Source of the DNA: Aphelocoma coerulescens
Taxonomy: Eukaryota; Chordata; Aves; Passeriformes; Corvidae
Assembly (NCBI RefSeq): GCF_041296385.1
Contig: NC_091022.1
Span: 25,191,967 to 25,255,966, forward strand
Direction: 5' to 3'
Length of the DNA: 64,000 nt
Shown piece after piece: positions 49,901 to 62,900 of this stretch (position 1 is the stretch's first letter; each line of letters begins with the position of its first letter). The notes under the pieces are model-generated. The model saw only the letters and a program-made list of their open reading frames with translations. It was not told where the DNA came from and did no database searches. The position numbers and the translations under genes were made by a program.

Positions 49901-51899
49901 CGGAGGTTTGTGAGGAGGTTTCTGGAGAAGAGCAGTGTTCCAGGAGAGGTGCTGCAGCAGCTGCAGCACGTTGCTCAAAGGTGTCATTGAAACAAGAACA
50001 GTCAGCTCAGATAAGCCCAAGAGCCCCAAAAGTGTCTGGTAGCAGATACTTTGGGAAAGCACATAAGAAATGAGGTGAGCAGAGCGTGAACTTTTCTCAG
50101 ACAACACTTCCCATCTTCTGGAAATCTGCCAATTGGGGACCTTGTGGATGAAAATACCTCTTCTCCTATCACTCATTCCCACCCATCTCCCTGCTCCCCA
50201 TGCTTTCACCTCAAAATTATCCCCATGCTGCACCACTCTTCTGAAGAGCAGCCATCTATGTGCCTGCTCTACGCAGAGAGGAGCTCTCAGCTTGCTGCTT
50301 TGCTCAGCAATTTCATTCCCAAATGGAAGGCTGGCAGCACGCCCGAAGGGCAGCGCCCATGATCACTTTTCTCCACCTTAAATGGGCACATTGTCCCTTC
50401 ACCTTCAGAGGGGGCACATGAAATCCTTCCCAAGAACCTGAAACCACGTTTGCGCTCAGCTCACCAGTGAAATTGCTACCTGGCCCTTCTGGGGTTTCGA
50501 TTTTTCTTTTTTTGTCTCCACTGTAACAGAAGGAATGTGGGAACATGCCCTGAGTGGAGCGGACCAGTTGGCCCCAGTGACGAGTGAGCTGCAATGAAAG
50601 GGGCACCCTGATGGAAAAAAGCAAAGCTCTGGGGCGGTTTGGGGAACTCCCAGCTTCAGGCACCCAGTCTGAGACATTTTCTTTAAAAAGTCTAGTTTCA
50701 TGATATGCTAAGCATCCACCCATTGAAAAATGCAACCTGTCCTGGGTATATTTAATTTGGGGTTTATTCATATTACTGCTTAATTTTGAACTGTTGCTTT
50801 TTAATTACCAGCTGAAGCTACATAGTAAAACGGACTAGCCCCACAGGCATGTTTTTCTTTCTATTATATTACAGTGAGGCAGCAGATTAACTCCTTCAGC
50901 CATCCCAGCTTAACACCTCACGATGCCAGCATGGCCCCTTTCCAGACTGCTGCTCCTGCAGCAGGAATGGCTGGAGGGGACGTAGATCTTTATGTCCTGA
51001 ATTTCCAACTCCCAGCCCAGGGTATCAGCAGAAGCAGGTGCCAGTTTCAATATGTGTCTATCCTGGAGAGTAAATCACAGCCCATGGGGAAGGGGAGCAC
51101 TTTCCAGGGAGCCACGTGGAGCTGCAACCTCTGGCCAAAGACAAACACTTTGGGGCAACAACTGTCTCAGCTTTCTAGACTCCATGTGAGCACCACTGAG
51201 TTGACAGATATAGAAAAGTTTCCTAAGCCTGTAGGGGACTGAATCCTTATGAGGTCCAGCAGGGAAAGGAGAAAAAAAATAGAAATTACAATTCAGAACA
51301 GCATTAGAAAAAAGCAAACTTCAAGAGGAAGCAGGGAGCCGAACTCACCAGGAATAAGCCCTTGTTTTGAATTGTTTTTCTTTTAGCTTAGCATTATCTC
51401 AGTTTGAATTAATTTCATTATGCAAGATGTTTCTGCCACTGGGGAACATAGTGACCAGGCATGGGGTACCCCATGTCTGTTAATGAACACAGGGCTTGAT
51501 CTGGCACCTGCTCCCTTTGGGTCTTCCTCACCCAGAGAAAGCTCAAGTCCTTAACCAGGAGAGACGATGGGAGCCCATCTGTGCCAGCTGTTACAGAGCA
51601 CAGCGATCCCTGGGTGGCCTTACCAGAACAGCCCCTCTTTCCTCCTGGGAATTCAGTTTTATCCTCAGGATCAGGGCTCCAATGCAGACCTTGTAAAGCA
51701 CAGTGCACTGCTCACCCCTCATGCTGCCTCCTTCTCCCAGAGCTGCTGCATCAAAGCATGAAAATGGCTGGAGCTGGTGCTCCCCTCTAGAGTGTTGCAG
51801 CCCTGGTGCAGTCTACATAAAAATTACTCAAAATCCAGTTAGCCAGGGAAAGAAGGTGACCTACCCATCAAATCACAGCAGCTCGAATTTCTAATATCA

Positions 51900-52260
51900 T
51901 CTAGTTGCAGCCAAGCACTTGCCTTCAAATTAAGCAGAGGCCAAGAATAATTACTTACTATTTGCTGAGATATTTACATCAATTATTCAGCAAATAAATT
52001 CAGCTAACAAATAGCTTCAAGGAAACTGCAATCTATTCACAGTCAAGTTGCCAAGCCAGAAGAAAATTATAAAATTAATTATTTGCAACAAAGTTCTCTG
52101 TTAGCTTTCAAAGTCAGAATGATAAATTCAGACACTTTATTTTCTACTATATAGTGTCTCCCTCAATTTAACGCTCCTGTTTATGAATTATGGGAGGCTA
52201 TAGCTGTCTCTTGAAAGATAACTGTTACATTTTTATTATCATTGTAACTAAAAGATTTTT
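51900..52260. promoter_or_regulatory. Candidate AT-rich enhancer with clustered homeodomain sites
   Basis: Sites of the TAATTA/ATTA type cluster here: AAGAATAATTACTTAC near 51944, ACATCAATTATTCAGC near 51976 and AAAATTAATTATTTGC near 52071. They are interspersed with TTCAAAG-like and GATAA-like motifs. The block is AT-rich but not a simple repeat. Nothing coding is seen. Confidence 0.28.
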
Positions 52261-55200
52261 TTGCTTGAAGCCTTTTTAAGCCTAGCCTAAACAGTCTCCA
52301 CTCCAGTCACAGAACACCTATGAAATCAGCTACCAGTGAGGATATGCTGCTAAAAAACCAAGAAGAGTGTTCTCAGATTTTTGCTCTCCTGGCTAGAGCC
52401 ATGAACCAGATGCTGCTGCAAAACATTTATTTAAATTGGCAAATTCTGAAAAAAGCATTTCATTTGAGTAACACTTTCATTTTCTTTTTTCTTTCAATTA
52501 AGAAAGGATGCAGAAATATATTCTTTGCACAGCTTCAAATATTACTGAAGGTGGGATATTTCCTCACATAAATAATGAAATGAGTAATTAATACTGTTTT
52601 CAGGCACCATTCTGGTCCATATACATAAAAAACAGAGAGAATACCTGAAAGAGATCTGCCTCAGTTTGACTTTCTGCCCCTTCGGATTAACTTGCCCCAA
52701 CCATCCTTTACTAATTCACTTGGCAGGGAATTTTGCCCTGTGTTTGTATTTTGTACAAGGGCAGTTATACTTTCCATTTAATTGTTCCTCAAATTTGATA
52801 TATAACCATAAAATTCTAGCTTGGATTTTGAGTAGCAAATGTTCAGGACCACTTAGAGATGAGGTGAAGCTCCAGAATTATTCAGTGAAGGCACAAACAA
52901 TGAACACATTGGAGAAAAATGTCAGAAAGTTTATATAGAGAGGCAAAAATTGAATAGATTGCAAAAGAAGTTGCTCAGGAAACATGGCTTTACTGAGCTC
53001 TGGTAACTAGAAGTTACTAGGTTCCAAGCATTAGGATACAAGCATTACTAAGACAAAGACTTTGTAGAGTCTTGTTTAAATTGCAAATTCTGACTGGCTT
53101 TTTTCTGCACGGAATGACCTCTCCTCTTTGCTTTTAGGAAGCTAAATTACACTTTAGTTTGCCTGTTTTCATCATATTTTGCTTTGGGCACAAATGACCG
53201 TGAGCTCTGCTCCTTCTATGCTGATAGAAACTGAAAAGGGATTAACCAAAAATACAATAAACTATTCCATCCAAACTGTTTGCCCTAAATTTTCTTATTA
53301 GTGTCCACCCACACTAACTTGAAACCTATCAATGCTGGTTTTCTCCAAAGCTGCCAGCTGAAATAAGCTGGTTCTGTTCCTTGCAAGGCTGCATTTGCCA
53401 CCAATCTGTCTGCTTTCAAAACACACCCCCTCCACCAAATACAGCAAGACTGCTGCCCTTTTCAGAATTTCCCACAGGTACACGGTGATGTTAGAGAGGG
53501 AACAAAAGCAGCATGGCATTTTTCAAGCTATTGTCATGGGAATGCTTGGTACACAAGAATGTCAGAGTGAAGCCAAGCCCTGTGCACAGCTCTGAAGGTA
53601 GATGGATGAGTGCACGAGCCAGTGACTTGCAAAGATTACAGACCAGAGCCATTAAAGTCTTGAGAGGAGGGGAAGGACTCCTAATGCATGAAGACAGTAG
53701 TTCTGTGAAAGATCCACAAAATCCCTTTCAATTACAATGGGAGTTGCTCAAGAAAAGCAATCCCATTGTCTTCTCTTTGGACTTTTCATAAGAGCATTGG
53801 GAATGGCAGAGCAGATGCCCCTGTAGCACAGAATGAAGGCTCCAGCCCAGCCCTAGTCATCTTAAGGCACTCTTGCCAGCCTCTTCTCTAATAAATGCAG
53901 AAGCTCTGGCACCTAAGAGTTTCCAGATGATCCTGAAAGCCACCTATTGAGGACTGACTCAAGTGCCCTTGCCTCTGTTATACTGCCCGACCAAGAGACC
54001 AACTCCCAGCTGGCACCAGCATTCCTCAGAGCTGGCCTGCTGCCTGGACCTGCAGACCCTGCAGTCTTGGGCAGAGTTTGACCCTCTGTATTCACAACTA
54101 AATGCTACCAGATGGATGCATCAGTTCAAAGGCTGGTGGAAACAATTAAGATTACAGGAAGCCACATTTATCCTTCCACCTATAGCACTGAATTAATCAT
54201 GGCTGATAGGGATCTAAGCAGAGCCCACTCAAGGCTCTGATTTATATCACTACCTGTCAAGAGATGGCAGAAGATTGCCCAGTAGCTGCTGAATGCTTTT
54301 TTTCCCACCCTCTCCCTCTCCTGGGGAGACAAATATAAGCCAGGACATTCCTGCTCTGCTCAGGATGCCATGAAACCTAACCTCCTGTTGACACAAGCAT
54401 TAGGCCCCAGGACTGTATAACAGGTTCACTGACAGAAAGATGTAAGATAGAGCTTCCAAATTTGGCTGGCCACACACAGGCAGGCACCGGGATACGCGTG
54501 CTCCTGGCTCCCAGGGCCTACATACCTGTGAGGGAGCCTCGGAGGCTGACGGACACCACGGGGCCCTCACCAAACCATTTCTCAGTTGTGTCTTCTGGCA
54601 AGTGCAGGGGCTGATGCTGCCTGGGATTCCAATGAATCCTGTTTCCTTACTAGGCTGCAAAGGTTGGATTTCGTTCTAAACTCAGGCAAGATCCAGGGAG
54701 CACTGGACAGTTGTGTCCTTATAGTTGCAATTAAAAGAATGACAAAGAAGGAGTGCCAGAACCCATCCATACCACGTGGGACTGGAAGTCTGAGTGCCCA
54801 CATGTGACTCTGAATATTTGTGCTCAAATAAATTAAACCCTCAGTGCTCATCTGCCTGTGAGAAGGGCAGTGTCAAGGACTGAGAGGGGACTCTCGGTAA
54901 CTGTGAGCTCAGTGCTTTCTTTGGAAGCAAATCTCCTGAAGTCTGAATGCTCCCTTTCCCAGGGACTCACTGATGAGCACATTTCATGTCAAGCATGAAA
55001 TGGGAATGGATCTGTTACCATGTGCTAAGCTTTTCTCCATCCGTGGGAGGCAAAACAAAGACCAACAAGAAGGCTTGAGTCAACACAAGGGTTAATTTAG
55101 GAACTGAGCTTGCTTAAAATAAAAGTTGTCACCAACCAAAAAGAACAAGTAGCCATTGAAGAGAAAACTGTTGAGATTTATGGGCCCCATTCTAGAGACA

Positions 55201-56189
55201 TAAAAGGGGAGTCAATCATCATTTGAAGTTTATTTTTTTAATAAGAGCTCCTCAAATATTCCCCCCACTTTTCATTGCCAGAAATGTAAGCTTGTGGCTG
55301 TGAAAAAGTTAAAAATTAGGGGTTTCCTAAGTGGGAGCAGAATGCATGGTCGCTCTGTATGACCCCAGCTACTCTAACAGCTACTGCTAATTCCCAGTGG
55401 AAGCATCAATAGCTTGTGAAATAGACTCCTTTCTTTTCTTGTACAAATTATTCCTTTATATTTTTGAACTTCTGAACCTCCTGGCTTAATAACAACTCCA
55501 CAAGAAAGAAGGAAAATAATTGAGTGTTTATAACAGCACGCATCTTTTTTTATTATCATCCCAGGCTGTGGCACTTTCAGTTTAGCAAAGCTTTAGTTGA
55601 AGCTGCTCTGCAAAACCATTCAGAAACGGGAGGAGGAGAGGGATGGGAAGGACATCTCCTCCTACATAGGAACTGTGGTCAGTGGACATTTTTTAAATTT
55701 CTCAAACATATAGTTTCACTGTCTTCCACCTACTCCCTAAACTAAACCTACCCACTTACTACCTGTTTGAGTTACAAGCAGAAATTAAAACACTGCTCCA
55801 GCCTCACAGCCTGCAAATGAGCTGCAGCACATCAGAATGTGGGCCATAAAAAATTGCAAAACAAAGCAAGACAAAAACCTTAACAACCCACCCAGACATG
55901 CAAAGAAAGAAAGAAACAAATCAAGGGAAAATAATAGGAATAAACTGTCTTTAGCCTCTCTCTTTTTCCAGTTTTAAATGGAAAGCAATGTGACAGGGCT
56001 GCAACAGATGACAGTCTATTTATTTTCTCTAACAGATCTACATTTGGTGGATTCCCCTCTACCTCCCAAAAGACTTACATGGCTCAAATTAAAAAAGGCT
56101 AACAGTAGAAAGTATGTTTACTCAATGGGATATGGCCATGCCAGGCTCAGGAAGCGCTCATCTTCCTCCAGCAGCTGGTTTAACAAGCA

Positions 56190-56325
56190 CTAAATCACTG
56201 AGTATTACATTCTAGATAATTTGCTGCCCAGTATCATCACTTTGTTGATTAATATGCTAACTCGTAATAATGACAGATTCATAATAGTATGCTTGGCAAT
56301 TAATATTCTGAATTAGACACCCAGC
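56190..56325. promoter_or_regulatory. Candidate AT-rich conserved non-coding element
   Basis: A compact run of homeodomain/POU-like sequence: TTGTTGATTAATATGCTAAC near 56242, CGTAATAATGACAG near 56263 and GGCAATTAATATTCTGAATT near 56295. There is no microsatellite character. Motif density is the only evidence. Confidence 0.28.
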
Positions 56326-59300
56326 CAGGGAACAATCCTGTGCCCTCCCAGGTCAGTGGTGCAAGCACAACCCAACCGTTTTAAAGGAAGATTATGACAA
56401 GGTCAGATGAGCATTGTAAGGACCTGGTGCATAAAACCCAGCAGCATTTCCTTGAAGAGGCTCAAGAAATGCCACCACACACACTTTAGCAGAGCCCTCT
56501 GCTCAGAGACGTAGCTTCACTTTGCTGTCAGCAAGGACAATCGAATCCTGCTTCCCTGGAGCAGCTTCCTGTCAATAAAACTCACCTCAGACCAATATGG
56601 GCTTGGTTGAAATTGAGCTGTGTAAATCAGAGCTCAGCATCCTGGAGGTTTTCAAACATTTGCCTTAACAGCAGTTATTTACAGGTGATATTTTTTCGTG
56701 TTCTCACTGGTATAATCCAGTAGTAACTCTTCCAAGCTGATGGATTTGCACCAAGCTCCACCACTCAATTGATTACACCATGAAGTAAGGGGCTCCTACC
56801 TTCTTTGCCTATATTTTACAAAGATCAACTGAAGGGACAAATTGAGGACTAATTTTAACAGTTTCTTACGGCCGATAGAGGCATTTCCTTGTCATGTTTG
56901 CCTAGACATCTTTCCTTTCTCCTTAGTGAGAGCTCTAAAATGCAGTTTCTGAGGCCAGGCTAAACCCCCACTAAATTTGCTCCATAAAATGAGGTCCCCT
57001 GCAGCTGGAACATGTGGATGGTGTAGGATTCGAGTGGCAGCCACCGCCTGCCGCTCTCCCAACCACTGGCATTTCAACTGAAGTCCATTCATCACATGGT
57101 CAGATCTAACTGTAAATGAGCTGCTCCACAGCTCTGATCTAAAATATTTATTACTTCTGAGTTAGTACATTAAGAGGGAAAATACAAATCCAAACCCTAA
57201 ACCCAAACCAAGAAACAACACCGGCACCTCAGTAAAAGGCTGAGCAGGAGGCTCTGGGGCTACTGTTCACATTTGTACAGAGTATGTAAAGGACCCCTCT
57301 CACTTCCATCACTGGCCATTTATCCTGCAGGCAGTAAGGGGGATGATTTCCATCATATTTCTTCACCCTTGAAAATAAACTGTATGAGGCAGTGGAAGCC
57401 TGAAGGGACAAGACTGCATTTGTCCCCATGTTAGTTTTGCAGCCTCCTTGTTCCATGAATTTATTTCCTGTTCTTAGAACAGGTGATAGACAGAGCACAG
57501 CTCTCCAAGCAATTATGTTCCTACAAGTTCTGTGAAAAAAGCTGATGGGGCAGAGATGATGTGAAGGGAATCCATGTAGGACTTCATCCTTGAGATGCAA
57601 ACCCTGGAGAGATGATGCTTCCCCTTACTTTTCCTTGCTTGGGCTTCAGCTAGAGTGGGGATGAATTAGAAGTGTGGTCAGGCAGGTTTCTAGCACAACC
57701 AGCCCTACTGCAATTGTTCTGCTGTTCAGCCCAAGTTCACATGAGAGCTCTGTCAATGTGTCTCAGTAGTGACTTGCAACAGAGCTAGAAAGAAAGGAAG
57801 GAGGTCTGTGCCCAGTGGTAGGGACACTAACTTGTGTTTAGAAAATGAGGGTCAGCTTTCCCGATGTGGGTTTGGATAAATCCCCCTGGGTAAGAGGAGA
57901 GTGAGACATAGGTTTGCCTCTTTGAAGGGGTGACAGGAAGACGGAGATGAGTCACTTGCTACAGCCTTCTGAACCCACATCCCAAAGGACTGTGATGCAC
58001 AGGGGTGGGAAGGGCCCATCACTGGGAGGATCTGTCTTCAATTAGCGTGGCATTTTCTATTACAGCATTGCTGCTTTCCAGGCTAAAACCTCAGTCTCTG
58101 CACAGGAATGGGTCTTCAAATCGTGGACATCTCATTTCTCCCAAGTACTCAAGTGGAGCAACCTTTACACCAACCTTTCCACTTTCAAGCTGAATGAGAA
58201 GACTTCCTTCAGCAAATATTTTAATCACTTTTCCTCCTTGTGACACATTAGAACAATAAAAAAAGTCATAGCCATTGTTTCTTTGTCAGTAAGGAAAGAA
58301 TATTAAGCAAAAAAAATCCAAACACAAATAAAACCACAACAAAAGTGGCTTGTTCCTCATGATATAAGTTATTCTTTTAAATTGAGTGGGCTAAAATCCA
58401 TATAGATGGGACAGAGCAATATGAAACTTTTGCATTTTGGTCCAATTTCTGTTTAATGGCAATCCTAAGATTGATTTCTATGGATCTTGGACCAAGCCCA
58501 CACGGAATTCAGCACTCTCCAGGTCAGAACAGAAGCTCTACAAAAATACCTCCCAGAGTTTATACCAGCTTTAGGTTTCAGAAATGTGACTGAGAAGGTT
58601 TCAAGCAATGCTGAAATTCTGTTCCTGAAGTCCAAAGAGGAAAACTGAACAATTCCAAGTGAAAAAGCCAGCAAGGTTGCTGAATCAGCTCTCTATAGAC
58701 CTCTCCTATGCTCCAGCTGAGATCTGTATGAGAGTTGTGTCCATAAAACCAAATTCTATTTCCTACAGCCCACACCAGAAGTTGAGATCCTTCATTTATT
58801 TTCAGTATTGCCTTTTCTCCTGGGTTTGTTCCCCGCAGACACTGTCTTTCTCTCTGACTCTTTTTTCCAGCTCCCTTTGGGCAACTAAATAAAAACCTCA
58901 TTTTTGTGATGCAAGGATGCTCCTGCCTCCCGAGGTTTTGTTCTTGGAGAGCTCCCATTCTTTCTGGGCTCACTTCTGTGCAAGTTTTTATTCCTCTTCT
59001 GTGCTGCTTTTGGGGCTATGACTGAACATGTCAAGAGAGTGACCTACAGGCTGTGAGACACTGATTCCTGTCTCTTTAGATGGGATTTTTGAGGAGCACT
59101 CAAGAGCTGGCCTCATAGAGAGCTGAAATCATCCAGAGTTTGGCTGAGAAGAAGCTGTTTGGATAAAATCCCAGAGACATCTTTGGGATACTCTACTCAC
59201 CCTGTTGTAGAGGTTGTGGGGTTACCGCTATCACCACTCCCGAAGAGTATAAAGATAAAACTTTGAAGGTAACTTCCAAAAAACTTCTTGTCAGCTTTGT

Positions 59301-59870
59301 GCTGCTGTTTTCCTACTTTCAAATTCAACCCCAGAGAAGTCTCCACCCCCCAGTTTTCAAACACCAGGAGACATCTCGAACTCCTTGAGTTTCAGTCTGC
59401 ATCATTGGTTAAACCTGGCTGTCACCAGAGCCACGGTGTCTGGCCATGAGCAGGGCTGAGTTAATCCATCCCTGCTGCTTACAAAACCCTCCTTTGCTCC
59501 CTCCACCTCCTGCTCTTTCCAAGCTCTGCTTTTACTTGATCTCCTCCCAGCCAAGCCTGGCTGACCAAGGGCACAGAGCTTGTCATGCAGCACAGGGAGA
59601 GCAGCTCCAGCCTGCCCTACACGCCGGGCTTTTCCTGATTCCCTGACACTTCTGATCTGATGGATTTTGTAGTGGTCTTGTAAATGGGAATTAGTCATGC
59701 CTGGAGGGTCAAGGTTGTCAGACCTCATGCTGAAGTGCACATGTGTTCCTCAAAGGAAAACTGACAAAAGCAGGTTCTGTGCCAGGCTAGGAGGGAAAGA
59801 AGATAGCAACAAATTGACAGAAAACAGCTTCTGTGACTTTTCAGCCCAGCAAGGACCTGGCAGCAGGGCT

Positions 59871-59985
59871 GGGAGGGAAAGAAAGAAAACGGAGGAAAGG
59901 GAAAGTAAGGAAGGGGAAAGTAAAGAAAGGAAAGGGAGGAAAGGGAAGGGGAAGGGAAAAGATAAAAGATAAAAGAAAGGAAAAA
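59871..59985 (+). repeat. Polypurine (GGAAA/GGGAAAG-rich) tract
   Basis: About 115 bases are nearly all purine, built from diverged GGGAAAG, AAAGG and GATAAAA units with very few pyrimidines. On the strand of the TRABD2B transcript this is a polypyrimidine tract. The Lys/Arg/Gly-rich frame across it is a repeat artefact. Confidence 0.85.
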
Positions 59986-62900
59986 GCTCTACCACCACTC
60001 AGTGCATCGAGTAATGTCAGAGAAAGAACTCTTACTTTTGCCATGGCAATCACGTACTAGCTAATCACTCAGGATCCTGTACTAATGAGGAAAGAATTAA
60101 AAGCATTGCAAGATGTGATGAGTTCAGACAGCCTGGATAATATAATCCCTTGGCCTTACAATAATGCTGTTAGGACAAAATACACTGATCGGTAAATAGG
60201 AGTGAACACAAAATACAGCTAATGAAATTACAATAGACTTAGCTGGTACAAGTCAGCCTAGGTCAGCTAAAAACAGTCAAAAGAGTCAACAATGACAATT
60301 TTCCATAGCTCATAGTCCAACTCCCCAGCTTCTGATCAAGAGAGTAAATCCTACCCCTGTGAGCACCAATTCACATGGACTACAGTGAAACTGAGTGAAA
60401 AGGTTTTCTTGTAGGGAGTGAGATGGAGGAGGGGTGGGGGAAACTGCTAAAAAAATCAAAGTCTGAATTGGCTAAATTGGCAAGTAGTGTGGCCCGACAG
60501 GAATGGATCAGGGGAGAGGTAGGGCCTGACATAAACATTACATACATTTCAGGAGGTTTATTTTGGCTTAGTACTACGCTGGTCTCATGGACTGAATGTC
60601 TGTTGAATCCACAATAAGCACCAAGGTGCAACAGGGGTAACACTAAGGGATATATTTCAAAAGCAAGCTCCTAATCCAAACTAAATGCTGATGTGGACAA
60701 CTCCAAATTTATTTTCATGTGGGGACTAGGTTAAATCCTGCTATCATTTATAGGCATTCTGGAGAGGAATGGGGTAGAAGTCTTGTGCTAAGCATGCAAA
60801 CCACAGCTGAAATTACTGTGATGCAGCAAGTTAGATGTCAGATACAGTGTAAGTAGCTGTCCACATGCCAACCCTTGGCCTGCCACAATGGCACAGAGAG
60901 GTAACTTGACTTAATCATCATTTAAGAGCACTCGTGCAGCCTATTAGGGAGCTCTGCAGGCAGGCAGGAATTCAGTGAGCTCTCAAAGGTCCCATATACC
61001 TGAACTCCTAGATGTTACTTTTGGGTGGGTTGCCAGTGCTGAAGGGAAAGATTAAGACGAGAGATCCTGACCCTGCAATAAACACTCAACAACACTTCCC
61101 TATTAGGACTTAAACTTCTACTGGCTTATCTGCTGAACCTTTGGTGGGTCCTCTCTGAGAAGATCGAGTTTGATCATGATAGAAGATACAAGAAGGTTTT
61201 CCAGATGGATGCAAGTTACACATTTACAGACAGCAAACTGGAGAAACTCTTAACGCTGGAGAACTGTCCCACCTGGAGATCTCCTTCCACCTTTGGGAGG
61301 CTGCAAAGCCCTCCCTGTACAAAGGGTGCAGAATCTCAGGGCTGACAGCACCAAAAACACAGTAACAGGGCACAAGCTCTTATCTAGTGAAGATACAGAA
61401 CAAAACCAACACTGCAGAAGCTCAGGCTGTCAGCTTTGTTTGTCTACAGTGCTTACATGACCTTCACTATCAGAGCTCCTCTCAGTGCCTGGCTGATACT
61501 GCCCTGAGGGGCTTGGCTGGCTGTGCCCGCTGCACTCGTTATGATCTGCAAGAATGAGCCCATTGCCACTTCAGCTGTCCCATCCACCCTTCTGGTGACA
61601 ACATGAAGCTGAAAACATGATCTGGGGTCCCTTCTCACAGAAGAGAGACACACTGCAACCCACTCACCCAGAACGACACAGGAAGTCCATGACAAGCCAC
61701 CAATCCTTCAGGACAGAACTGGAAAATCTTTATTTTCATGGTATTCCAACTACAGTCTCAACATATCTGATAAATCATTTACTGTTGGTTTTCCTTGTGC
61801 AGGAGGATCTATCAACTTCATCCTGGGAGAGATGCTGCTGCATATGATCTATAGAATGGGAGAACAGGCCCAGTTCTGGGCAGAAGGGGTTTTCAAGGAG
61901 GAGGCAAAACTATGCAGGGGCTTGATGCTTCTGTGATAACAGCAGGGTACTCAGCTAAGTTTGCTTTGAATGTCTTCCTAGTCATGAACCACCCAAAGAG
62001 CTGTCAGAAGAAAGGTGTTGTGTCCTGAGAGAAATTCCAGTCCTCTGACACTTGCTTTCATGTTGATACGAGCCCAAAAAGTTGAAAGAGCAGAATTTTC
62101 AACTCCCAAGTGTGACAAAACAGAGAACATCACTTTCTTTGGTGCCAAAAAAAGGGAAAAATTCAAAACAGTCTCCTGACAGCTCTCACAGATTTGCCCT
62201 GAACAAGCCACATCACTGTGTTTCCTGGCGTACTACTTTTAGTCTGGAAGAAGTTGAGCCTAATCTAAACCCAGCCCCAAGAAGACACAACACCCTGAAA
62301 GAGGGAGACAGAGGCACACATGGAACGCCCTCAATCCAAACAATAACCAGCTGTTACCCACTACCCCAGAAAGCACCACCCTGCCCTGCTGAGCTGCCAC
62401 ACTCCCCTTCGCTCACAGCCAGACAGAAAGGACTCCATGAGCTGAGCAATAATCCCAAGCAGAGACCTTAAATGAAAGGGTCCACCTGTGCCTGTAAACA
62501 ATATTGAGGCAAAGTCACTCGTGCTTATCAGTGGTGATAGTCAGAAGTGTGAGAGTCGTCCCTGAATGGCACAAGTGTTCCTGCTTCAGTCACAAGGACA
62601 TCATTTCCCTGCATTTTATTTTTTCTTTTATAGGTATGCTTTTATTTTAACAGCCCTTTTTTAAGACTGTAGGCTAAGATAGCCTTGCTTCCCCAGGGGT
62701 CTCACTAAAAGCCAAACTGCACCCGACTCACCAGTGTAACTTAAAAAGTTAAGCAGTGGTTAGGGACAAGCCACCTCATTCTTTCCAGCCCTGGAATCTT
62801 AGTGCATATGAATTTTGGATACTGCTGCAAAAGTGGCACATTACAAATTAGCAACAGTTTAGTTTATTAGTCCCCAAGTGGATTTATTTATGGCACAGAA

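Noticed and set aside
57190..57215. Telomere-like CCAAACCCTAAACCCAAACC
   Set aside because: Only one degenerate copy of CCCTAA-type sequence is present; not a telomeric array.
62235..62275. Minus-strand RLNFFQ, similar to the conserved Gly-Leu-Asn-Phe-Ser-Gln end of the preceding TIKI exon
   Set aside because: A stop codon lies two codons upstream in the same frame and there is no GT donor after the CAG, so it is a chance match.
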